From Caproicibacter sp002399225 (GTDB taxonomy: Bacteria > Bacillota > Clostridia > Oscillospirales > Acutalibacteraceae), in assembly GCA_036756705.1 (NCBI GenBank), contig DAIOKN010000003.1, forward strand, positions 1-64,000: a stretch of DNA of 64,000 nucleotides. Reading direction: 5' to 3'. The position numbers were made by a program, and so were the translations under genes. Below the pieces are notes generated by a model. It searched no databases, was not told the origin of the DNA, and saw only the letters and a list, made by a program, of their open reading frames with translations. This document shows, piece by piece, positions 51,811 through 61,408 of the stretch (the stretch's first letter is position 1; each line of letters opens with the position of its first letter).

Positions 51811-52653
51811 CTACTTTTTGCTCTTTTTTTCTCTTTTCTTCTTTCCGCCTGAGTTTTCGTTAGAGCCCTCTTCTCCCCGTTCTTTTTCACAAAGAAAAGC
51901 GTTCAGCCGCTGCTCGATATGTTTCGGGTTGTCCCCTGCTTGAATGGCAATAACTCCTTCCACCACGATTTCCTTGCAGAGGCGTTCCTCATTATGGCGC
52001 ATATGCAGCTTATGCCCGATTGGCACCAGAAGGAGGTTCGCCAGAAAAGAGCCATAAAACGTGGTGATCAGAGCAACGGCCATGCCTTTGCCTAAAGTAC
52101 TTGCGCCGTTGGAGGAATCCATGTTCAGGTTCCCCAGCATGTTGATCAGTCCGATCAGCGTGCCGATCATTCCGAAAGCCGGTGCAAACGTAGCGGCTTT
52201 TTCAAAGAACTGCCAGCCCTGGGAATGGCGTTCGTCCAAGGAATCCAGTTCATTGCCGAGCATTTCCTTGACCTTCTCCGGGTCGATCGCATCCACAATC
52301 AGCAAAATGCTGTTTTTAAGAAAAGAATCGGAATCGCTCAGGTCATTGGCCTTTTCTTCCAGCGAAAGCAATCCCTTTTTCCTGGCCTCCTGCGCAAATT
52401 CCACAATGAGCTGAATGTATTTTCTGGGATTGTACGGATTCTTCTGAAGAGTGATTTTCAGCCATGACGGAATTTTCTTAAAGTAAGAAATCGGAAAAGC
52501 AATCAGAGTGGAAGCAATGGTCCCGCCGAAAGTGATCGCCATACTTTGGAAATCAATGAAGCTCTTCATTGCGCTCATGTCGGTAAAGCTGGTAATGCCG
52601 AAGAAGATCAAGCCCAAGCCGGCGACTAAGCCAATAATTCCTGTAAAATCCAT
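51811..52653 (-). CDS. motA: MotA flagellar stator protein
   Basis: A 280-residue stator subunit with four membrane helices (two near the N-terminus, two at about 150-210) and a cytoplasmic loop bearing the rotor-contact charged residues. PAFGMIGTLIGLINML is typical. The C-terminal tail is extremely Lys/Glu-rich. The ATG at 52651-52653 gives the usual start; a TTG two codons earlier is closer to the ribosome site, so the exact start is uncertain. It lies between flbD and motB. Confidence 0.94.
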   Translation of the reverse strand: MDFTGIIGLVAGLGLIFFGITSFTDMSAMKSFIDFQSMAITFGGTIASTLIAFPISYFKKIPSWLKITLQKNPYNPRKYIQLIVEFAQEARKKGLLSLEEKANDLSDSDSFLKNSILLIVDAIDPEKVKEMLGNELDSLDERHSQGWQFFEKAATFAPAFGMIGTLIGLINMLGNLNMDSSNGASTLGKGMAVALITTFYGSFLANLLLVPIGHKLHMRHNEERLCKEIVVEGVIAIQAGDNPKHIEQRLNAFLCEKERGEEGSNENSGGKKKREKKSKK

Positions 52654-52680
52654 GAACAAACACTTCCCTGAACCTTAGAT

Positions 52681-52899
52681 TTAATCCTGAGGCCTAAGCC
52701 CTTCAATACAGATCATGTTTTGGTAGATCATTCGCTGATAAGCGACGATTTTTTGGACGATTTCGCTTTGCTCTTCCCGAACCAGAATATATTTTCCGGT
52801 CGTGAGCGAAATTTTGGTTTCCGGTATGTTCTCAACCGTTTCAATCAAATTGCAGTTCAGCAAAAACGGAGTGCCGTTCAGCTGTGTCAGCTCAATCAA
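52681..52899 (-). CDS. flbD: FlbD/SwrD-like flagellar protein
   Basis: A 72-residue protein of the small FlbD family (IELTQLNGTPFLLNCNLIETVE, split here as start and middle), encoded between flgE and motA as in Bacillus, where SwrD raises flagellar power. The start is TTG at 52897-52899 with a strong GGAGGA site eight bases upstream. Confidence 0.92.
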   Translation of the reverse strand: MIELTQLNGTPFLLNCNLIETVENIPETKISLTTGKYILVREEQSEIVQKIVAYQRMIYQNMICIEGLRPQD

Positions 52900-52972
52900 T
52901 TTTCTTCCTCCATTCGTCGGAAACCGCCGCTTTCCTTTCCCGGCCCTATCCGGAAAAGGACGGCGCAGTTTC

Positions 52973-53827
52973 TCAGCGGATCATGTTCACCAGGGTTTCC
53001 AGCATGGTATCCGAGACCGTGATGATCTTGGAGTTTGCCTGGTAGCCTCTCTCCGTGGTGATCATGTTGGAAAATTCATTTGCGAGATCCACATTGGAGG
53101 ATTCCAGTGCGCCGGTCACCAGCGTGCCGGTAGAACTGCTGCCCGGAGCGTCGCAGTCTGCCGTGCCGGAGTTGTCGGTGGCTTTGTAATAGTTGCCCCC
53201 CGTTTGCTCCAAGCCGCCGGGATTTGTGAAATGGACCAGTTCAATGTGCCCGATGGTATCCACGGTTCCATCTGCTTTCGTTCCTTTGACCGCTCCGTCA
53301 GGGGAAATGGCGATGTCCTTATAAGCCACGCTGGCGGGTGTATAAGAAATTGCCGACAACTTTGTAGGATCGGTCGATTTTGATACCGCTCCGTTTCCAT
53401 TTGTTCCCAGAACATAGCCGCCGTTGCTGTCCACCAGATAGCCGGAGCTGTCGAACGACAAAGCGCCGACACGGGTGAATTTTGCGCCGCTTTTCCCATC
53501 CCGCACGGCGAAATAGCCTTCGCCGTTGATATAGCAGTCGCCGGGAAATCCGGTCGTCGCCATACCGGAGCGCCCAGTGTCCACCGAAACAGAAGAGGCT
53601 TTGGAACCGTAGCCGACCTGGGACGGGTTGACACCACCCCGGCCATTCGTGGCATCCGACTTTGAAGCGTTGGTCAGGGTCTGATACAGCACGTCGCTGA
53701 ACATGGTGCGCGACGCCTTAAAGCCGTAGGTGCTGACGTTGGCGACATTATTTCCGATTACGTCCAGCGCCGTCTGGTGTGCCTTGAGTCCGGCCACGCC
53801 GGAGGACATTGCTCTGTTAAAAGCCAT
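52973..53827 (-). CDS. flgE: FlgE flagellar hook protein
   Basis: A 284-residue axial protein with GNNVANVSTYGFK near residue 25, the hook D1 domain and the C-terminal helix SSNVDLANEFSNMITTERGY. The length is close to B. subtilis FlgE (264). It contains two cysteines, which is unusual for an axial protein. GAGAGGT precedes the ATG. It follows flgD and the small flagellar-operon protein gene, the expected place for the hook gene. Confidence 0.92.
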   Translation of the reverse strand: MAFNRAMSSGVAGLKAHQTALDVIGNNVANVSTYGFKASRTMFSDVLYQTLTNASKSDATNGRGGVNPSQVGYGSKASSVSVDTGRSGMATTGFPGDCYINGEGYFAVRDGKSGAKFTRVGALSFDSSGYLVDSNGGYVLGTNGNGAVSKSTDPTKLSAISYTPASVAYKDIAISPDGAVKGTKADGTVDTIGHIELVHFTNPGGLEQTGGNYYKATDNSGTADCDAPGSSSTGTLVTGALESSNVDLANEFSNMITTERGYQANSKIITVSDTMLETLVNMIR

Positions 53828-53907
53828 AGCGTTTTACCTCTCTTTTTAGGGAACCGCACGGGCTTCTCCGTCATTCAAAGCCCGATAACCTCCTGTAATA
53901 GGTCCGG

Positions 53908-54300
53908 TTATAATATTACGGCTCCATCAATATTTGTAAAAATGTTTTCCTTCATTTTCCCACCGTTCATCATGGTGACGACCGTGGAGCTTGGAACATG
54001 GACGATAAACGCGGTGTCTCCGCTCATCATCAGCGCGTCGCGGACACCCTTCGCCTTCGCCTGCTTGACCGCTCCGTCCATCCGCGTCATCAATTCGGGG
54101 GAAACCTTAATCTGCCTTTCTTCCATGCGCCGCAGCGCGTGTTTGGAAAATTTCAGGCCGCCCTGCACATTTTTCAGGACTTCGGAAAAGCTGGCCTTTT
54201 CCGCTGGGCCGGTCTGGCTTGGATTTTTGCGCTCCGGCTGAACCGGATAACTGGAGCCGATCCAGGCGGAATAACTTTTCCGGAACTGGATGTCGTTCAT
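53908..54300 (-). CDS. Flagellar operon protein of the TIGR02530 type
   Basis: A 130-residue protein found between flgD and flgE in clostridial and bacillar fla operons. The core LKFSKHALRRMEERQIKVS and VKQAKAKGVRDALMMSGD are the recognisable parts. Its role is not established; its position suggests a hook-assembly function. The ATG at 54298-54300 is chosen because AAAGGCGG lies upstream; a longer reading into the flgD end has no ribosome site. Confidence 0.85.
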   Translation of the reverse strand: MNDIQFRKSYSAWIGSSYPVQPERKNPSQTGPAEKASFSEVLKNVQGGLKFSKHALRRMEERQIKVSPELMTRMDGAVKQAKAKGVRDALMMSGDTAFIVHVPSSTVVTMMNGGKMKENIFTNIDGAVIL

Positions 54301-54313
54301 CGTTTCGCCGCCT

Positions 54314-54820
54314 TTATGTACTCGTTCCGCCTGTGCCGCTGCCGCCGGAATCCCCGGAACTGCCAGACTTTCCATCCTGAAAAACCTGCGTCACGGCGGA
54401 AACGTCATAGGCGGTATCCTTCCCTCCGACACTCATGATAATGGAGCAGCCGTCCGAGGCGAAAAGCGTGCTTTTCACAACGCCCGTTTTCGTAGTAGAG
54501 GCGCCCGTCTCATCGCGCGTACCGACTTCAACGGTCTTTCCAACCAGGGAAGACGCATACTGGCGCTCCGAGTACTGCGTCAGCTCGCTCATCGCCTGTA
54601 AAGAGGAAAACTGCGCAAGCTCTGAAATAAACTCGGTATTGTCCGTTGGATTTGTCACGTCCTGATTTTCAAACTGAGTTGCTAAAAGCTCTAAAAAATC
54701 ATTCATATCCAATGAGGAACCCTTTGGAGTGGTCGATTTTGAATTGTTCGCAGAGGATGCCAGCGGAGAAGAATAAGCGCGGTTTAACATCCCATAATTG
54801 GTGATTCCCAAATTATCCAA
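54314..54820 (-). CDS. flgD: FlgD hook-cap scaffold protein
   Basis: A 168-residue protein with the conserved N-terminal region DMNDFLELLATQFENQDVTN and the FSSLQAMSEL segment. The C-terminal part is short and ends in a Gly/Ser/Thr-rich tail, lacking the large FlgD Ig-like domain, as in other Firmicutes. The start is TTG at 54818-54820 with AAGGAGGAG eight bases upstream. It follows fliK directly. Confidence 0.93.
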   Translation of the reverse strand: MDNLGITNYGMLNRAYSSPLASSANNSKSTTPKGSSLDMNDFLELLATQFENQDVTNPTDNTEFISELAQFSSLQAMSELTQYSERQYASSLVGKTVEVGTRDETGASTTKTGVVKSTLFASDGCSIIMSVGGKDTAYDVSAVTQVFQDGKSGSSGDSGGSGTGGTST

Positions 54821-54838
54821 ATTTTTCTCCTCCTTTTG

Positions 54839-56191
54839 TTATCCGGCAAGTGCTCCGATCTGCTGGATCATTGAAAGAAAATCCCCGGTGTTCAGTTCCG
54901 CGGAAACGGAGCCGATTCCGTCCCATTTGCTTTTGCGGGGTTCTTCGCGTTTCTGCCGCTGGCCGCCCGTATTTCCTCCGCCGTCCTGAGGCTGCCCATA
55001 CCACTGCGCCGCCTGCTGATCCGGAATCACCGTCTGCACATTCTGCCCGGTGGAAGCCTGTAAAATGTTCCGGATCTCCGCGGAGCCGGAGAGGAGAAGA
55101 CTTTGGGTCTTCGGGTTGGATGCCGCGATTTCGACGGTCAAAAGCCCGTTCTGGGAGGTTAGTTTGACCGAAACCTTTCCAAGCGACTGCGGGTAAAGAT
55201 CCATCTTGAACTCGCTTTTTCCCTTTTGAAGCTGATTTGCAGCTATATTCGCCACCTGGCGGACCGGAGAAAGCGTTTTCTGCGCCGTCCCGCCGGAAAC
55301 CCGGATGACGACATTGCCGCCCGCATAAAGGCCGGAAAGGCCGTCCGTCCGGGCTGTTTTGCCATCCTTTTGAGAAGCCGCGGACTGCGAGGCAGCCGCT
55401 CCGCTTTGCACCCCATCGGATTTTCCGGATGGGGACGCCGCTTCTTCTGAAACGGACTGCTTTGTTCCTGTCCCGGCGGCTGCGCCTGTCTGTTCTTCTC
55501 CAGCCGACTTCTGGCCTTCCGCAAGCCCGGTGCTCTGGCCGGAAGAATTCCCCTGCGCCTTTGCCGTTTGGATCTGGGATGCTCCCGAGGGACCAGCGGC
55601 TGTCTGCCGGCTCAGCGCGCTTTTTTGCGCCAACGTACCCTGTTGTGCCGTCGAATCGGTTTGAACGGCCGGCACTGCCGCAGAGGCAGACTTCGGCTCA
55701 GGCTGCGCCTGCTTTCCGACGGAAGTCCCGGAAAGACTGCCTTTCGTCTGTTCCGCACCGGTAGGCAGTGTCTGTCCGCTCAGCGCCGTTTCGGGCAAAG
55801 CCGCGGACTGCTGCGTTCCGCTTAACGCGGAAACGCCCTGCGCCGCCGAAAGGCCCTTGGAACTCTCTCCACCGGCGGAAGCGGCTGCCTGAAGGTTTCC
55901 CTTCGCCGTACCGGAAACAAGAAGGGCGACCTCCTTCGGCGGAAGAGCGGTAACCTGCTGCGGCGCATCCTTCTTCGCCCTGCCGGCACCCGTTTGCTTC
56001 CGATCTGATTTGTCCGCCTTGTCCGTCTTTCCTTTCGCCTTGCTACTTTCCGGTTTCTGCGCCTCTTCGGAATCCGGTTTCTGAACGGCGGAACGCAGCA
56101 TGGAGCGAAAATCGTCTCCGTTTTGCACCCGGCTTTCCGGTTTTGCCGCAGGTGTACTTGTGTTTTGCATATGGATTTGCTGTATCACCAC
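54839..56191 (-). CDS. fliK: FliK hook-length control protein
   Basis: A 450-residue protein. Residues about 10-300 are a low-complexity Ala/Gln/Ser/Gly/Lys stretch, the presumed molecular ruler. The C-terminal domain (about 310-400) has the FliK pattern FKMDLYPQSLGKVSVKLTS and the substrate-switch helix. I choose GTG at 56189-56191: AAGGAGG lies eight bases upstream, whereas the GTG at 56200 is part of that site. It precedes flgD and follows fliJ, the standard order. Confidence 0.92.
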   Translation of the reverse strand: MVIQQIHMQNTSTPAAKPESRVQNGDDFRSMLRSAVQKPDSEEAQKPESSKAKGKTDKADKSDRKQTGAGRAKKDAPQQVTALPPKEVALLVSGTAKGNLQAAASAGGESSKGLSAAQGVSALSGTQQSAALPETALSGQTLPTGAEQTKGSLSGTSVGKQAQPEPKSASAAVPAVQTDSTAQQGTLAQKSALSRQTAAGPSGASQIQTAKAQGNSSGQSTGLAEGQKSAGEEQTGAAAGTGTKQSVSEEAASPSGKSDGVQSGAAASQSAASQKDGKTARTDGLSGLYAGGNVVIRVSGGTAQKTLSPVRQVANIAANQLQKGKSEFKMDLYPQSLGKVSVKLTSQNGLLTVEIAASNPKTQSLLLSGSAEIRNILQASTGQNVQTVIPDQQAAQWYGQPQDGGGNTGGQRQKREEPRKSKWDGIGSVSAELNTGDFLSMIQQIGALAG

Positions 56192-56257
56192 TTGATTCAC
56201 CTCCTTTCGCAGAGAGTCGCGTCATCTGAAACAAGACGCCGGGGAAAGCCGAGGATC

Positions 56258-56713
56258 TCACGCCATACGGCAGTCCGCAGCAACCCTCTTGTGCGAAACG
56301 AACTCCTCCAGCACTTGTTCCTGCTCTTTTCGTCCCTGGGCCTCATAGGCGCGCCTCTGGGAATCACGGAGCTTTTCCAGCCCGGAGATATCGCTTTTCA
56401 TGTGCACAATCTCCGCTTGCTTTGCGGCGGCCGTCTTTCGAACAGCCGCTTTCTGAAGTTCCAGACTTCCGGCCCGGCGGTCCAGCTCTGCAAAGTAACG
56501 TTTGTAAATCGCCATGCTGTTGGAAATCACTCCGCTTTTCAGCTCCAGGGCCAGGGCATGGTTCAATTCGGCATATTCCCGTTTGATTCCGGAAATTGTT
56601 TTCTCCAGCTCGCGGATTTTCATCTGAAGCTGGGTCATTTCATTCTTGAGCATCCCCAGTGTTTCCTGTTTGTAGCGAAGTACATTTTCAAGGGAAAAAA
56701 TGAATTTTTTCAT
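56258..56713 (-). CDS. fliJ: FliJ flagellar export chaperone/stalk
   Basis: A 151-residue antiparallel coiled-coil protein beginning FIFSLENVLRYKQ, the usual FliJ start. FliJ forms the central stalk in the FliI ring and helps ferry export chaperones. It starts two bases before the fliI stop and ends 66 bases before fliK. Confidence 0.9.
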   Translation of the reverse strand: MKKFIFSLENVLRYKQETLGMLKNEMTQLQMKIRELEKTISGIKREYAELNHALALELKSGVISNSMAIYKRYFAELDRRAGSLELQKAAVRKTAAAKQAEIVHMKSDISGLEKLRDSQRRAYEAQGRKEQEQVLEEFVSHKRVAADCRMA

Positions 56714-56714
56714 C

Positions 56715-58016
56715 TTAAATCTCTTTCATCAGTTTTTCGGTCTCTTCATAGGGAAACGATTCGTCTACCCGCTGAGTCAGGAACTGATTGATCTGGTCGA
56801 TCTTTCCAACCGCCTCGTCGAGCTTCTGATTCATCCCCGGTTTGTAGGCGCCGATCGAAATCAGGTCGTAATTCTGATTATAGGTGGAAAGAAGATTACG
56901 CAGCCGTGCGGCGGCCGCTTTATGCTCCTCGGATGTGATATCCGTCATCAGACGGGAAATGCTGGCTCCCACATCGATGGCAGGGTAATGGTTCCTGGCC
57001 GCCAGTGTTCTGGAAAGGACGATATGCCCGTCCAGAATTCCGCGCACGGTGTCTGAAATCGGTTCGTTGGTATCGTCCCCTTCCACCAGAACCGTATAGA
57101 TCCCGGTGATCGAGCCGGTTTTGAAATTTCCGCTTCGTTCAAGCAGTTTGGGAAGTTTTGCATAAATGGACGGCGTGTAGCCCCTTGCAATGGGAGGCTC
57201 ACCCGCCGCCAGCCCAATCTCCCGCTCGGCCATTGCAAAGCGTGTCAGAGAATCCATCATCAGCAAAACATCCTGCCCCTGGTCCCGGAAATATTCCGCA
57301 ATTGCCGTGGCTACCGAAGCGCATTTCGCCCGGAACATAGCTTCCTGGTCAGAAGTTGCCACCACCAAAACCGAACGGGCAAGCCCCTCTTTTCCCAAAT
57401 CTTTCTCGATAAATTCCTTGACTTCCCTGCCGCGCTCCCCGACCAGGGCAATGACATTGATATCCGATTTGACATTTTTCGCAATCATCCCCATCAGGGT
57501 GCTTTTCCCGACACCGCTGCCGGAAAAGATCCCGACCCTCTGCCCCTTGCCAATGGTCAAGGGGCCGTCGATCGCCTTGACGCCAAAAGTCATGGTCTCA
57601 TGGATACGGGGGCGCTCCAGCGGATTGACACACGGAGAATCCACATCGTAATACGCCTCCGGCTCAATATCGCCCAGACCGTCGATCGGCCTGCCGGTAG
57701 CGTCCACTGTCCTGCCTTGCAGACCCTTTCCGACGGGGACCCGAAGCTTGTGCCCGGTCGATTCCACAATGCTCCCCAACCCCACGCCGCGGATGTCTCC
57801 ATAAGCCATAAGAAGCACATTTCCGTCGCGGAAACCGACTGCCTCCGCTTCCACGCAGGGTTTTCCGGACTGCCCGCCGATCCTGCAGATATCGCCGATT
57901 TTAGCATCCAGACCGGTGGTTTCCATCATCATCCCGACGATGTTTTTCACTTTTCCCTTGTAGCGGAGAGGGTCTATTTTTCTGACCTTCTCACAGGCCG
58001 CCTTCAAATCCACCAT
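56715..58016 (-). CDS. fliI: FliI flagellar export ATPase
   Basis: A 433-residue ATPase of the F1-beta/T3SS type. Walker A GSGVGKST is near residue 167; Walker B VLLMMDSLTRFAMAERE follows near 255. The N-terminal beta-barrel domain and C-terminal helical domain are complete. It energises early steps of flagellar protein export. An AAGGAAA site precedes the ATG at 58016. Confidence 0.96.
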   Translation of the reverse strand: MVDLKAACEKVRKIDPLRYKGKVKNIVGMMMETTGLDAKIGDICRIGGQSGKPCVEAEAVGFRDGNVLLMAYGDIRGVGLGSIVESTGHKLRVPVGKGLQGRTVDATGRPIDGLGDIEPEAYYDVDSPCVNPLERPRIHETMTFGVKAIDGPLTIGKGQRVGIFSGSGVGKSTLMGMIAKNVKSDINVIALVGERGREVKEFIEKDLGKEGLARSVLVVATSDQEAMFRAKCASVATAIAEYFRDQGQDVLLMMDSLTRFAMAEREIGLAAGEPPIARGYTPSIYAKLPKLLERSGNFKTGSITGIYTVLVEGDDTNEPISDTVRGILDGHIVLSRTLAARNHYPAIDVGASISRLMTDITSEEHKAAAARLRNLLSTYNQNYDLISIGAYKPGMNQKLDEAVGKIDQINQFLTQRVDESFPYEETEKLMKEI

Positions 58017-58039
58017 CCGGCTCGTTTCCTTTCCGATCT

Positions 58040-58810
58040 TTATGAGGGGTTGGACTGGTCGGGCTGATCCAGCGCCGACTTTATTTTTTCCAGCTGCGTA
58101 TCCAGTCCCGCGTCAATCACTTGATCCGGCGTTTCAATCACGCAGGACTCCTCACTGAACTCCGGCGTAACGACCACTTTAACGCGGTCGGAAACGGACT
58201 GTAATTCCTGTGCGATGGAAAGGTCCGCCTTGGTCAGAAGATCCGCCGTTTTCCCCGAAACATAAATGCGCACCCACGCCTGGTTCCGATAGGAATCCAC
58301 CGCGTTCTGGATAATGGAATGAAGGGTCTTCGGATCGATTGCAAGTTCCTTCTTCACAATGGCCCTCGCAATGGTCACGGCAAGGTCCTGAAGGCCCGAT
58401 TCAAACTTTGAGAGAATCTCCGTTTTGGACTTCTCCACGGACTGGATCATTTCATCCAGTTCATGCAGGGTTTTTCGGTTCTCGGCTTCGGCCTTTTGAG
58501 CCCCTTCCGCAAGGCCCTGCCTCATGCCGGCTTCCTTGCCCTCTTTGCGGCCGCGGGCAAAGCCCGCCTCATGCCCCTGCTTTTTGGCGTCCTGCAGTTC
58601 CTCATCCGCGCGGCGGTTGCATTCCTGCATTTGAGAAGCGCGGTAATTCTCCGCTGATTCTACAATCTTATTCGCCTTTTCGAACGCCTGGTCGAGGACG
58701 GATTTTACCTTTTCGCCCGCTGCCGCTTTCGGCTGTATTTTCTGCGCTTCGGGCTCTGCCGAAAGGGAAGTATATTGGGAGGCCTTGATGACCTTATTCA
58801 ATAATCTCAT
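58040..58810 (-). CDS. fliH: FliH negative regulator/peripheral stalk of FliI
   Basis: A 256-residue protein with a long charged coiled coil (about 35-110, with repeated GxxxG-like Gly/Ala spacing such as GHEAGFARGRKEGKEAG) and a C-terminal VATPase-E-like domain (LAVTIARAIVKKELAIDP). I use the ATG at 58808-58810, which gives MRLLNKVIK and a 17-base overlap with fliG; a TTG six codons earlier is less likely. It links FliI to the C-ring. Confidence 0.92.
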   Translation of the reverse strand: MRLLNKVIKASQYTSLSAEPEAQKIQPKAAAGEKVKSVLDQAFEKANKIVESAENYRASQMQECNRRADEELQDAKKQGHEAGFARGRKEGKEAGMRQGLAEGAQKAEAENRKTLHELDEMIQSVEKSKTEILSKFESGLQDLAVTIARAIVKKELAIDPKTLHSIIQNAVDSYRNQAWVRIYVSGKTADLLTKADLSIAQELQSVSDRVKVVVTPEFSEESCVIETPDQVIDAGLDTQLEKIKSALDQPDQSNPS

Positions 58811-59801
58811 CCTTTCCGCCCTTGGCAATCACCAGTTCGCCCTCGCTCTCCAGACGGCGGATCACGCCGACAATGCGCTGCTGCGCCTCTTCCACATCTC
58901 TCAGGCGGACATTATGCGTATACTCCAGGTCGGACTTGACCGTCTCGGCGGAACGGGACGACATATTGCTGAAGATCTTGTCCGCAACATCCTTGTTGGC
59001 TCCCTTGAGGGCATAGACCAGATCTTTCGGATCGACTTCCCGCAGAAAGCGCTGGGTGGACATATCGTCCAAAATAACGATATCTTCGAAGACAAACATC
59101 TTCTGACGAATTTCTTCCGCCAGTTCCGCATTTTTGCGTCCCAGTTCGTCGAAAATCGTCTTTTCGTTCGCGCGGTCCATATTGTTCATAATATCGGCGA
59201 CATAGTCCACTCCGCCGAACTGCGTCATATCCACGCTCATCACGTTCGAGAACTTGCCGGAAAGGTTTTTCTCCACAATTTTGACAACATCCGGCATAAT
59301 GCGGTCCATCGTCGCGATCCTCTGAACGACATCCGACCGCTTTTCCGCCGGCAGATCCGCAATGACCGTGGCGGCCTGATCGGCGCGGGCATAAGAAAGG
59401 ATCAGCGCAATCGTCTGAGGGTGTTCGTTCTGGATGGCTGCAAGCAGATTCTTGTAGTCCGCGTTCTTTAAAAACTCAAATGCCTTGGAGCGCAGGGATT
59501 TAGTGACCCGGTCGAGCAGAGAACTGGCCATCTGCGCGCCATAGGCTTTTTCCAGCACATTGCGCGCATACTCCACGCCGCCCTCGGTCACGACCTTTTG
59601 AGTCAGACAGAGATTGTAAAAGTCGCCGAGGATTCCCTCCACTTCATCCGGAGGCATACTGCTTGTTTGGGCAATCTCATAAGTAAGCTGTTCCACCTCG
59701 TCTTCCCGAAGATACTTGTAGATTTTGGAGGCCGCATCCGAACCCAGCGCAATAATGACGGAAGCTGCTTTCTGCGCCCCGGTGACTTTGCGTTCAGCCA
59801 T
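58794..59801 (-). CDS. fliG: FliG flagellar motor switch protein
   Basis: A 335-residue rotor protein with N-terminal FliF-binding, middle and C-terminal torque domains. NEHPQTIALILSY is in the middle domain; the C-terminal charged helix (STQRFLREVDPKDLVYALKG) faces MotA. It overlaps fliF by eight bases upstream and fliH by 17 bases downstream. GAGGACG precedes the ATG. Confidence 0.96.
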   Translation of the reverse strand: MAERKVTGAQKAASVIIALGSDAASKIYKYLREDEVEQLTYEIAQTSSMPPDEVEGILGDFYNLCLTQKVVTEGGVEYARNVLEKAYGAQMASSLLDRVTKSLRSKAFEFLKNADYKNLLAAIQNEHPQTIALILSYARADQAATVIADLPAEKRSDVVQRIATMDRIMPDVVKIVEKNLSGKFSNVMSVDMTQFGGVDYVADIMNNMDRANEKTIFDELGRKNAELAEEIRQKMFVFEDIVILDDMSTQRFLREVDPKDLVYALKGANKDVADKIFSNMSSRSAETVKSDLEYTHNVRLRDVEEAQQRIVGVIRRLESEGELVIAKGGKDEIIE

Positions 59802-61377
59802 TGTTGTCGTCCTCTCCTTTCAGCCAGCTGCGGATCAGCTGAGCCGCAATCTCCGGGTTTTGCCTGGAAAATTCCTGCAGATCTTTCCGTACTTTTTCTT
59901 CTTTTCCCCCGGCTGCCTGGCGGATTTCTTCAATGGATTCAGATGGGATTTCTTCGGCAACCTCATTCGGGTTGGCCTCTTCCTCCTGCAGCAGTTTTGC
60001 TTCCAGCTCTTTCGCCCGCTTTTTCCGCCGTTTTGCAAGGAAGAGGACCGTCAGAATCACGATCAGCAGAAAGCCGCCGCCGGCCGCCGCAAGGATTCTC
60101 CAGTCGAAAGGAAGAATTCCGGCAGGCTGGGCGTTGGCAGCCTGGGCAGAGCTTACGAAAGCCTTCCCCATTACATCCACCTTGTCCGCGCTGATTCCGG
60201 AGGCAAAGGCCACCGTGTTTTTCAGACTGCTCATTTCCAGATTCGTCATATTCGGGTCATTGATAATGACGGAAGCCGTCACATTCTTCAGCGCCCCGGC
60301 GTTGCCCTGAATCTGCTCCTGAACCTGGCTGACAAGGTATTTATAGGTCTTGTCGTCTTTGACCGTGATGGTATTGCCGTTGACCGTTACACCCGGATAG
60401 GTCGTCGTTTCGGTGTTGGATTCGGCTCCGGCGGTACCTCTGCCTGAGCCGTTTCGGGTTTCCTCGTGCTGTTCTTCGCTTTCGCTGACCACTCCTTTTC
60501 CGTCGCTGGTGGTCGGCTGATAAGTAATGACATTTTTGATCGTCTTATCGAGGTCCATCTGACTTTTCACGCTGACATTAAGATTATTTCTTCCATAAAT
60601 CGGCTCCAGATGGTTCATGATCTTTTGCTGAAGGTTGTCTTCGTACTGCTTCTCAATTTTCAGCTTAAATTCCGTCAGATTCATTTGAACCGCACTGGAA
60701 GAACCGATATCGGTGGACTCCAGCTCCTCGCCTGTGGAACTGTCGATCACAGAGACATTCGCAGCTTTCATACTGGGGACGCTTTTCGCAACCAGCTGCT
60801 TGATTCCGTTGACCTGTTTCGCACTCAGGGTCTGTCCACCTTTCACCTTGACTGCGACCGACGCGGACGGTACGCTGCTTTTGTCATCCCACGCGTAATC
60901 CGATTCATTGGGGATGCTGATGGTCACATAGGCGTTTTCGATCGGATCTTCCGTCTTGATGACGGCCTCCAACCTCTCGTTCAGCTGATACTTTTCGATG
61001 ACTTTTTCTTCTTCATCCGTCGTCATCACGCCCACATGGCTGGTAAAGAAATTGTAGTTCGGCGCCGTTTTCGGATACCCCTCGTTTGCAAGCTGCATAC
61101 GGACTGAATTTTCCTTGTCCGACGGAACATAAATGGTATCGTTGTCTTCCTTATAATCCACGCCGCTGTCTTTCAGCTCCGACATCACTTCCACGGCCTC
61201 GTCGTGATCCAGACCTGAATAAAGGACCGTGTACTGTGTGCGATTCATCAACAGTCCCAAAACGACAGAAAGCAAAAGAACCCCGCCCAAGGAAATGAAA
61301 ATGATTTTTTTCGTTTTTGAGGACAGTTTCATCCAAAAGTTTTTGACTGGCTGTATGTATTTCTTTAAATCATTCAT
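59794..61377 (-). CDS. fliF: FliF MS-ring protein
   Basis: A 527-residue protein with two membrane helices (about 26-46 and 442-464), the YscJ-like ring domains between them (YSGLDHDEAVEVMSELKD, AYVTISIPNESDY), and a C-terminal cytoplasmic tail that binds FliG. It forms the MS ring on which the whole flagellum is built. An AAAGGACGG site lies somewhat far upstream of the ATG. Confidence 0.96.
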   Translation of the reverse strand: MNDLKKYIQPVKNFWMKLSSKTKKIIFISLGGVLLLSVVLGLLMNRTQYTVLYSGLDHDEAVEVMSELKDSGVDYKEDNDTIYVPSDKENSVRMQLANEGYPKTAPNYNFFTSHVGVMTTDEEEKVIEKYQLNERLEAVIKTEDPIENAYVTISIPNESDYAWDDKSSVPSASVAVKVKGGQTLSAKQVNGIKQLVAKSVPSMKAANVSVIDSSTGEELESTDIGSSSAVQMNLTEFKLKIEKQYEDNLQQKIMNHLEPIYGRNNLNVSVKSQMDLDKTIKNVITYQPTTSDGKGVVSESEEQHEETRNGSGRGTAGAESNTETTTYPGVTVNGNTITVKDDKTYKYLVSQVQEQIQGNAGALKNVTASVIINDPNMTNLEMSSLKNTVAFASGISADKVDVMGKAFVSSAQAANAQPAGILPFDWRILAAAGGGFLLIVILTVLFLAKRRKKRAKELEAKLLQEEEANPNEVAEEIPSESIEEIRQAAGGKEEKVRKDLQEFSRQNPEIAAQLIRSWLKGEDDNNG

Positions 61378-61408
61378 CCGGTTTTGAACCGTCCTTTACG
61401 AAAATTCG